Part shown: positions 41,304 to 46,938 of the stretch, in pieces
Layout of the letters: each line of letters opens with the position of its first letter
Numbering within the stretch: the stretch's first letter is position 1
Assembly (NCBI GenBank): GCA_026125285.1
Contig: JAHCLO010000043.1
Coordinates: 1 to 46,938 of the forward strand
Length of the DNA stretch: 46,938 bases
Source: Verrucomicrobiia bacterium
GTDB taxonomy: Bacteria > Verrucomicrobiota > Verrucomicrobiia > Limisphaerales > JADLHS01
Direction of reading: 5' to 3'
Program-made: the position numbers and the translations under genes
Notes under the pieces: model-generated
Seen by the model: the letters and a program-made list of their open reading frames with translations, nothing else
Told to the model about the DNA's origin: nothing
Databases searched by the model: none

Positions 41304-41637
41304 ACGCAAACTCCAATCCGAAAAAATTCCCAACACAAGAGTCTTTGCCCCGCGTGTAGCTCACCAGCGGTGTCTTCCCGGTCGTCCGCTCAAGTATCGC
41401 CTGCCGCCGCACATTCATGAATTCCGTCGGCATATCCTCCGACAAACTGCGGCTGCCCATTCGATCGTGGCTGGCGCCTATGTCCCATCCGCCCTCGATC
41501 GGTTGCAGGCGCGCGTTCACGGCCAAACGATTGCTGTAAAGTTTTGTCACGGGATCACTGGTTACGCTTATCCCACTCTGCGACCTCCGTTTCAAGCACA
41601 TAATCCTGGCACTAAACTCTGAGCCGCGAACCTTCAT
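41290..41637 (-). CDS. Hypothetical protein, possibly truncated
   Basis: The 115-residue frame has a protein-like second half (PTEFMNVRRQAILERTTGK, then GNFFGLEFAYVWK) but no recognised domain and no membrane helix. It ends inside the start region of the membrane protein at 41303 (14-bp overlap). It could be the 3' part of a larger gene lost near the tRNA, or a real small gene. Confidence 0.4.
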   Translation of the reverse strand: MKVRGSEFSARIMCLKRRSQSGISVTSDPVTKLYSNRLAVNARLQPIEGGWDIGASHDRMGSRSLSEDMPTEFMNVRRQAILERTTGKTPLVSYTRGKDSCVGNFFGLEFAYVWK

Positions 41638-41797
41638 AAACCGCTGTGTTTACGAGTTCGCAACTGGGGATCAGGCCCAACCGGCTGTCAATTTTCCGCT
41701 TGCGACGTCAACGCAGAAGTTCGACACTCTTGCCGCGCAGAGAGTGGGTAAGAGGTTAGTGAATTCAATCCTTTCCCCGGAGCTTCCACCACCAGTA

Positions 41798-41872
41798 GCG
41801 CGCTTAGCTCAGCGGTAGAGCACATCCTTCACACGGATGGGGTCGCAGGTTCAAACCCTGCAGCGCGCACCA
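41798..41872 (+). tRNA. tRNA-Val (CAC anticodon)
   Basis: The 75-base gene folds as a cloverleaf: acceptor GCGCGCT with AGCGCGC, D arm GCTC/GAGC, anticodon arm CATCC-TTCACAC-GGATG with anticodon CAC, T arm GCAGG-TTCAAAC-CCTGC, and encoded 3' ACCA. Its 3' end is antisense to the last codons of mtnA. Confidence 0.96.
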
Positions 41873-43023
41873 TTTTTGACAATCATATCCCGCTCCACAA
41901 AGCCCAGCTTCCGTCGCTGTGGCCAAAGTTCTTGTGGTTTGAAAATCCCCGCCGGGGTAATGATGCCCGTGATCAGGTCCGCTGGCGTGACGTCAAAGCC
42001 CGGGTTGCGCGCCCCACTCGTCGGGTTCGCCACGCGCACGTAGGCTGGCCGGCCAGTTCGTGGATTGCGGATTGCGGATTGCGGATTTGAGATTGCCCCC
42101 CACGCACCGAGCACTTCGCCTGCGTCGCGCTCTTCGATGGGAATGGCCAGTCCGGATTTCAATTCCCAGTCAATCGTGGAGAGCGGAATGCCAACATAAA
42201 AAGGAATGTCGTGTCTTTTCGCCAGCACCGCCTTGGTGTAGGTGCCGATCTTGTTCGCCACCTCGCCGGTGCGGCCCAGCGTGCGGTCACTGCCCACGAT
42301 GACCAGGTCAATTTCGCGCCGCTGCATCAGATGCCCCGCGGCATTGTCAGCGATGATTTGATGGGAAATGCCTTGCTGGGCCAACTCCCAGGCGGTGAGC
42401 GTCGCGCCTTGTGAGCGCGGCCGGGTTTCGTCGCAAAAGACGTGAAACTTCTTCCCGCGGGCCTGGGCGGCATACAAGGGCGCGGTTGCCGAACCGATGT
42501 CCACAAACGCCAGCCAGCCGGCGTTGCAGTGCGTGAGAATCCTCATTCCGTTGCGAATCAATTTGACGCCATGCCGCCCGATGGCCTCGCAATGTCGCAC
42601 GTCTTCGTTTGCGAATTCTTCAGCGGCGTTCAGCGCGAGCACCTGTTTTTCGGCAACCGTCTTGCCAGCACTCATTGCGCGGCGGACTTCATTCATGGCG
42701 TTGACTGGATCAACGGCGGTGGGCCGCGCCTCTTTGAGTGTCGTGTAAACCGTCTGAACGTGACCTCGAAACCTTCCGGCATCACTCCCTCGAAAGGCTC
42801 GAACCCCCTGCGCCAACCCATAAGCGGCGGTCGCGCCGATGGCGCCCGCTCCCCGCACCACCATGTCGCGGATGGCTTGCGCCGTCTCACGAAAGTCCTG
42901 CGTGGCAATTATCTCGAAGCGGTGCGGCAGCAGTCGTTGCTCGATCAGGAGAATATGATTCTTTTCGCGGTCAAAGGTGACGGTGCGATAATGGCGAGTG
43001 TGTCCGCGGACGGTTACATTCAT
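41851..43023 (-). CDS. mtnA: S-methyl-5-thioribose-1-phosphate isomerase
   Basis: The 390-residue product belongs to the eIF2B-alpha/MtnA family of the methionine salvage pathway. Motifs: MVVRGAGAIGATAAYGLA, ILTHCNAGWLAFV with the catalytic Cys, DETRPRSQGATLTAWEL and VIVGSDRTLGRTGEVANKIGTY with the catalytic Asp. A heptamer tandem repeat at 42062-42089 adds NPQSAIRNP in frame near residue 320. The last residues (VKNGARCRV) are encoded opposite the tRNA-Val 3' end. ATG 43023 matches the family start; the frame is open to 43101. Confidence 0.9.
   Translation of the reverse strand: MNVTVRGHTRHYRTVTFDREKNHILLIEQRLLPHRFEIIATQDFRETAQAIRDMVVRGAGAIGATAAYGLAQGVRAFRGSDAGRFRGHVQTVYTTLKEARPTAVDPVNAMNEVRRAMSAGKTVAEKQVLALNAAEEFANEDVRHCEAIGRHGVKLIRNGMRILTHCNAGWLAFVDIGSATAPLYAAQARGKKFHVFCDETRPRSQGATLTAWELAQQGISHQIIADNAAGHLMQRREIDLVIVGSDRTLGRTGEVANKIGTYTKAVLAKRHDIPFYVGIPLSTIDWELKSGLAIPIEERDAGEVLGAWGAISNPQSAIRNPRTGRPAYVRVANPTSGARNPGFDVTPADLITGIITPAGIFKPQELWPQRRKLGFVERDMIVKNGARCRV
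42062..42089. repeat. Heptanucleotide tandem repeat within mtnA
   Basis: Three copies of GGATTGC (42062-42082) are followed by a near copy GGATTTG (42083-42089). On the mtnA strand it reads NPQSAIRNP. The copy number affects the mtnA reading frame unless it changes by three units. Confidence 0.85.
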
Positions 43024-43144
43024 GCGTTGAATCCAAGTATGTTTGCCCTCTGCAATCCTCAGCGTAAGGAGGGGGGGCCTTTGGTTGATGCTGGTGTTCA
43101 CCTGCTTGCCCCAGCGGTGACGTTGCCGCTGCGCGCAATTCAGA

Positions 43145-43576
43145 TCAACGCACGTTGAGCTTCAACTGGCGCACCTTCTCCTTGATCGGTTGAAAGAGGG
43201 GATGCTTGCGCAGGTTGCGAAGGTCCGGGTCCTTGGCCAGCCAGTTGAAATCGCGGTAACCGAGGTGAATGGCCTTTTCGAGTGCGTTGGCGGCGAGTTC
43301 GAGGTGGTGGTTCAAGGAGTAGCTGCACGCGAGGTTGTAATAGACCAGCGGGTCGTTCGGCTGCAAATGTGAAAGCCGCTCATCCACCTTGAGGCTTTGT
43401 TCGTATTTGCCGCGTTGCGTGTAGTGATCACCCAGCAATTGCAGCGCATCCACGTATGCGGGATCGCGCCGGACGAGGCCCTCCATGAAATGGATTTGCA
43501 CGTCCAACTCCCGCGTTTCCTGGCGCGTGGCGCGCTTTTTTCGCAGACTGCTTTTTACCGGCATACGACGAGGCAT
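43145..43576 (-). CDS. Tetratricopeptide repeat protein
   Basis: The 143-residue product contains about three TPR units (YVDALQLLGDHYTQRGKYEQ, PLVYYNLACSYSLNHHLELA) after a basic N-terminus (KSSLRKKRATRQETRE). It probably mediates protein contacts. ATG 43576 is chosen over the longer frame to 43702 because upstream codons look non-coding. It follows mtnA's start on the same strand with about 120 bp between. Confidence 0.8.
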   Translation of the reverse strand: MPRRMPVKSSLRKKRATRQETRELDVQIHFMEGLVRRDPAYVDALQLLGDHYTQRGKYEQSLKVDERLSHLQPNDPLVYYNLACSYSLNHHLELAANALEKAIHLGYRDFNWLAKDPDLRNLRKHPLFQPIKEKVRQLKLNVR

Positions 43577-43745
43577 GATTGCAAAGCACATGCCAGTGTC
43601 AAGCGACCCTATGTGACAAATTACAAAAACTTCGGAACAGCGGGTGGCGGGGCCGGCGGCCGGAAAGCGCCTCCGGGCGGAATTTCCACCGGCCTCAACC
43701 AAATTGGTTTGAACCGCGTCCGCGAAACCGGATCATCGGCACGGT

Positions 43746-44753
43746 ATGAAATGTTTTGTGACCGGCGCTGCGGGCTTCATCGGCGCGAACCTCGTGCATG
43801 AACTTGTCGCGCGTGGGCATCAGGTCAAGGCCCTGCTCCGGCCAGACAGCGATTTGCGCGGGCTGGCGGGTGCCAAGTTTGAAAGCGTCACCGGCAATTT
43901 GGCGGAACGTGACAAACTCAAGGCCGCGCTCAACGGCTGCGACTGGTGTTTCCACGTCGCGGCGAGTTATCACCTGTGGTTGCGGGACTACGCGCCCATG
44001 TATGCCGCGAATGTCGAGGGCACCCGCAATGTTTTGCAGGCGGCGTCTCACGCGGGGTGTTCGCGCATCGTTTACACCAGCACGGTCGGCTGCATCGGAC
44101 TGCCACAAGAAATCAACGGCGCCGTGGCGCCAACCGACGAAACCACGGCGGTGGTCGAGGCGCAGATGAGCAATCATTACAAACGTTCCAAATGGCAGGC
44201 CGAACAGGTGGCCCTGCAATTTGCCCGCAACGGGACGCCCGTGGTCATCGTGAATCCCAGCGCACCGATTGGTCCGCGCGACGTGAAACCCACCCCCACC
44301 GGCCAAGTCATTGTGGATTTCCTGAACCGTGCGATGCCCGCTTATCTGGACACCGGCCTTAATTGGGTTCACGTACGGGATGTCGCCATCGGCCACATCC
44401 TTGCCGCTGAACGCGGCCGCATTGGCGAGCGTTACATCCTTGGGCACGCGGAGGGAAACTGGACGATGCGACAGGCGTTTGCGGTGCTGCAAGAAATCAC
44501 TGGCGTGCCCGCGCCGCGGATGCGCATTCCGTATTGGATTGCACTGGCGGCCGCCCACGCAAACGAAACGATGTCCGGCCTGACCGGCAAGGCGCCCAAA
44601 GCGCCGCTCGCCGGGGTGCGCATGGCCAAATACAAAATGTTTTTCAATCCCGCCAAGGCCATCCGCGAACTCGGTCTGCCCCAGACGCCACCTCGCCAAG
44701 CCCTTGCGGACGCGGTCGCGTGGTTTCGCGCCAATGGTTACGTCAAACCATGA
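43746..44753 (+). CDS. hpnA: HpnA-like NAD-dependent sugar epimerase/dehydratase
   Basis: The 335-residue product is an extended short-chain dehydrogenase with VTGAAGFIGANLVHELV, CFHVAASYHLWLRDY, VEGTRNVLQAA and a YxxxK-like active site (NHYKRSKW). It resembles the hopanoid-associated sugar epimerase HpnA; other hopanoid genes are not in the window, so a general lipid- or sugar-related dehydrogenase is equally possible. Its stop overlaps the start of the lipoprotein gene (ATGA). Confidence 0.85.
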   Translation: MKCFVTGAAGFIGANLVHELVARGHQVKALLRPDSDLRGLAGAKFESVTGNLAERDKLKAALNGCDWCFHVAASYHLWLRDYAPMYAANVEGTRNVLQAASHAGCSRIVYTSTVGCIGLPQEINGAVAPTDETTAVVEAQMSNHYKRSKWQAEQVALQFARNGTPVVIVNPSAPIGPRDVKPTPTGQVIVDFLNRAMPAYLDTGLNWVHVRDVAIGHILAAERGRIGERYILGHAEGNWTMRQAFAVLQEITGVPAPRMRIPYWIALAAAHANETMSGLTGKAPKAPLAGVRMAKYKMFFNPAKAIRELGLPQTPPRQALADAVAWFRANGYVKP

Positions 44754-45637
44754 GACAAAGAGCTTTCCATGAACCTGCCATTGGCAGGTTCCGACTCGCC
44801 ACCCGCCTCAGCGCCGCGTTCGCGTTGTGTGCCGGGTTTTTGCTGACTGGCTGCCGGGGCGAACACGAACCACCACCCGCAATTCCGCGTGAGGCCATTT
44901 ACGCCCGCGCGGACTTATACTTCACGGACGTGATCCTGTTCAAACCTGCCGATCCCGAACACGGCAGCGAACTCCAACGCAAAAGCGCACCATTGATCAT
45001 GCAGGAAGTGCAGGGCACAAATCTCGTCAACGACAGTCTGCTCACACCCATCTATCTGCTGGAAGGCCACGTTGAAGTGCAGGGCCGAAAGCTCGAACAG
45101 GCGACCTTCTTCTGGCGTTATCCGCCAAGCCTCGCCACCGATTCCAAGTCGCTTCCCGCGCAAGGTGTCCGCGTTACGCACAACTCCGCCGGCTTACCGG
45201 TGATCTGGGAAGTGCTCGCGGACAATTCGGGCGCGGAACTCATCTTCGTCTCGCAGAATCTCGAAGCCGCGACAGCCAGTGAGTTTGGTCTGCCGTTACC
45301 GGGGCGACGATTTTCCGTCGAACGGGACCTCGCCGAAACGCCGACGGTGGTGGTGGCGCGCGTGTTGAGCGATTCGCCGGTGGCCATGGGCCCGATTGTG
45401 TATCTGAACCGCGGGACGCGCAATGTGGGCACCCTCATCTGCCGTTGCATGGAGGCCCAGGCCAGAAGTCTTGTTGGCGAAGGAACCTACGACGTAACCG
45501 TAGTCACCGCGGACGAAATGGCGGCCTTGATCGAGGAGTCACTGCCGTTAGGCGAGTTTCATCGGGCCGATTGGCCGCTGGCAGTCGCTGGCGCCAACCG
45601 TTTGGCGACCCTTCTGCGCCTGCCGGGCGAGTTCTGA
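44750..45637 (+). CDS. Predicted lipoprotein of unknown function
   Basis: The 295-residue product has a lipoprotein signal (FALCAGFLLTGCRGE, lipobox LTGC) and a mixed alpha/beta body with no recognised domain. ATG 44750 overlaps the epimerase stop, so the two are co-translated. Its role may be in the envelope together with the epimerase product; this is inference from coupling only. Confidence 0.75.
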   Translation: MRQRAFHEPAIGRFRLATRLSAAFALCAGFLLTGCRGEHEPPPAIPREAIYARADLYFTDVILFKPADPEHGSELQRKSAPLIMQEVQGTNLVNDSLLTPIYLLEGHVEVQGRKLEQATFFWRYPPSLATDSKSLPAQGVRVTHNSAGLPVIWEVLADNSGAELIFVSQNLEAATASEFGLPLPGRRFSVERDLAETPTVVVARVLSDSPVAMGPIVYLNRGTRNVGTLICRCMEAQARSLVGEGTYDVTVVTADEMAALIEESLPLGEFHRADWPLAVAGANRLATLLRLPGEF

Positions 45638-45709
45638 TTCGTGAAGCTCGAACGACAAACTTCCCTTGCCTTCCTGGGCGGCTTTTGAAAACTTCCCGCC
45701 ACGATTTAT

Positions 45710-46798
45710 ATGGCACATGTGAAATTGCACATTCCCGGCCCGGTCGAAGTGAGCGAGAAAACCTTCAAGGCGTTTTGCTCGCCGATGATCGGCCATCGCG
45801 GGCAGGGCTTCAAAGACCTTTACGCGAAACTGCAGCCGCAACTCCAGCAGTTGCTCGTGACGAAGCAACTGGTCTATCTCTCCACCTCCAGCGCGTGGGG
45901 CATCATGGAGGGCGCCATCCGCAATCTCGTCGGCAAGAAGGTCCTCAATTGCATGTGCGGCGCGTTTTCGGACAAGTGGTTCGATGTGTCGAAGCGCTGC
46001 GGCAAGGACGCCGAGGCGTTGCAGGTGCCGTGGGGTTCGCCCATCCGCGCTGAAGCCGTGGACCAGAAACTCGCCACCGGCCAGTTTGACGCGCTCACCC
46101 TGATCCACAATGAGACGTCCACCGGGGTGATGAGTCCGCTGGCAGAGATCGCCGCGCTGAAGAAAAGGTATCCCGACGTGATGTTCATCGTGGATTCGGT
46201 CAGTTCGATGAGCGCCGTGCCGCTCAAGTTCGATGAACTGGGCATTGACGTTTTGCTGGCGGGCACGCAGAAGGCGTTTGCGCTGCCGCCGGGGTTCGCC
46301 GTGTTCGTTTGCTCCCCCGCCGCACTCGCAAAAGCGGCCACGGCGAAAGATCGCGGTTATTATTTCGATTTGGTGGAGTTCCAGAAAAATGCCGAACAAA
46401 ATATGACGCCCAGCACGCCGAGCATTGCGCACACTTACGCGCTCAGTTCGAAGCTGGATGAATTCCTGGCCGAGGGGCTGGATAATCGTTACGCCCGCCA
46501 TCGTAAAACGAACCAGATGACCCACGACTGGGCGGCGCGCCACGGTTTCACGCTGTTCCCGGAGCCGGGCTATGAATCACTCACGCTCACCTGCGTCAAC
46601 AACGGCGCCAAGCCCGGTGGCCGCACGGTGGATGTGCCCAAGTTGCAGAAACTGGTGAAGGACCAGGGCTTCCTGATTGACGGTGGCTATGGAAAAATCA
46701 AAGGCACGACCTTCCGCATCTCGAACATGGGCGACGAAACGGAGGCGACAATGAGTGAGTTGTTTGCCGCCTTGGACAGCGCCGTCAAGCAGTTGTAG
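45710..46798 (+). CDS. Class V aminotransferase (alanine/serine-glyoxylate or phosphoserine type)
   Basis: The 362-residue product is a fold type I PLP enzyme: HIPGPVEVSEK at the N-terminus, STSSAWGIMEGAIRN, the Asp in FIVDSVSSMSAV and the PLP lysine in LLAGTQKAFALPPG. Sequence style is close to the alanine-glyoxylate/phosphoserine aminotransferase group, so serine or glycine metabolism is the likely pathway. The next frame begins at about 46887. Confidence 0.9.
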   Translation: MAHVKLHIPGPVEVSEKTFKAFCSPMIGHRGQGFKDLYAKLQPQLQQLLVTKQLVYLSTSSAWGIMEGAIRNLVGKKVLNCMCGAFSDKWFDVSKRCGKDAEALQVPWGSPIRAEAVDQKLATGQFDALTLIHNETSTGVMSPLAEIAALKKRYPDVMFIVDSVSSMSAVPLKFDELGIDVLLAGTQKAFALPPGFAVFVCSPAALAKAATAKDRGYYFDLVEFQKNAEQNMTPSTPSIAHTYALSSKLDEFLAEGLDNRYARHRKTNQMTHDWAARHGFTLFPEPGYESLTLTCVNNGAKPGGRTVDVPKLQKLVKDQGFLIDGGYGKIKGTTFRISNMGDETEATMSELFAALDSAVKQL

Positions 46799-46886
46799 CA
46801 CCGTGTCTGCAGCACGAACGAAGCGTGGCCGCTGAAGTGAGCAGGCCGAGTCCGCGCGAAAATCATCACGGTTCATCTGCATCGTT

Positions 46887-46938
46887 ATGCCGGAAGCTCT
46901 CGCTCCAACCACGCGGGTGGCAGTAACCACGGTCCTCG
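46887..46938 (+). CDS. Possible start of the next gene (truncated by window)
   Basis: ATG 46887 opens a frame MPEALAPTTRVAVTTVL that continues to the right edge. The 'RVAVTT' strand is compatible with the start of a Rossmann-type dehydrogenase, which would fit after a serine-type aminotransferase, but only 17 codons are visible. Confidence 0.3.
   Translation, partial: MPEALAPTTRVAVTTVL

Noticed and set aside
1..46938. CRISPR array
   Set aside because: No regularly spaced direct repeats of 24-40 bp were seen; the repeats present are palindromes, heptamers and gene fragments.

Overview
The window reads as a high-GC chromosomal segment of a Verrucomicrobiota bacterium, most likely of the Pedosphaera/Limisphaerales type. 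This is inferred from gene content: a PEP-CTERM exported protein, a prepilin-like protein with an H-X9-DG-type tail, exported proteins ending in a repeated 'FYRA..LP' C-terminal module, and palindromic repeats that encode 'GRDARAT' peptides inside genes. Gene density is high and most genes are in short, tightly coupled operons.

Layout. 1-7.7 kb: a GNAT-aminotransferase fusion (cut by the window edge), a PQQ-like beta-propeller, a double TM2 protein, a DMT transporter, two consecutive methyltransferases related to METTL25 and to Rsm22 (a family tied to mitochondrial ribosomes in eukaryotes), and a DUF883 membrane-anchored protein. 8-12.7 kb: an accessory zone. It contains a RAYT transposase remnant, two truncated copies of the 3' end of an aldehyde dehydrogenase gene, an NHL-repeat gene split by an IS3-family element, a coupled hypothetical gene and a PIN toxin-antitoxin pair. 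12.7-17.2 kb (minus strand): aldehyde dehydrogenase, deoC and rarA, each carrying an in-frame palindromic insertion, then a candidate structured RNA ending in a strong terminator. 17.6-29.6 kb: HAD-Nudix fusion, folB, CBS protein, two paralogous exported proteins plus a prepilin-like protein, an alcohol dehydrogenase, ComEC with a degenerate beta-lactamase-like domain, VanZ-like protein, pdxJ, acpS and a large hypothetical protein. 29.7-33.7 kb: Ser/Thr kinase, an exported protein and a complete IS1380-family element with a 5-bp target duplication.

33.9-40.3 kb holds the most coherent unexplained system: six genes whose reading frames all overlap. They encode an AMP-forming ligase, an acyl carrier protein, a condensation-like acyltransferase, an FAD oxidoreductase, a PaaK-like second adenylating enzyme and a GT2-DUF2062 glycosyltransferase. 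No ketosynthase is present. The set suggests activation of two carboxylic acids, carrier-bound transfer, oxidation and glycosylation, that is, a small natural product or modified lipid. The product cannot be named from sequence.

40.4-46.9 kb: three small hypothetical genes (two of them membrane proteins), tRNA-Val(CAC), mtnA (whose 3' end is antisense to the tRNA), a TPR protein, an HpnA-like epimerase coupled to a lipoprotein gene, and a class V aminotransferase.

The main points worth a second look are the repeated aldehyde dehydrogenase 3' ends that bracket cargo modules, the protein-coding palindromes in three consecutive genes, the overlapping ACP operon, and the RNA upstream of rarA.
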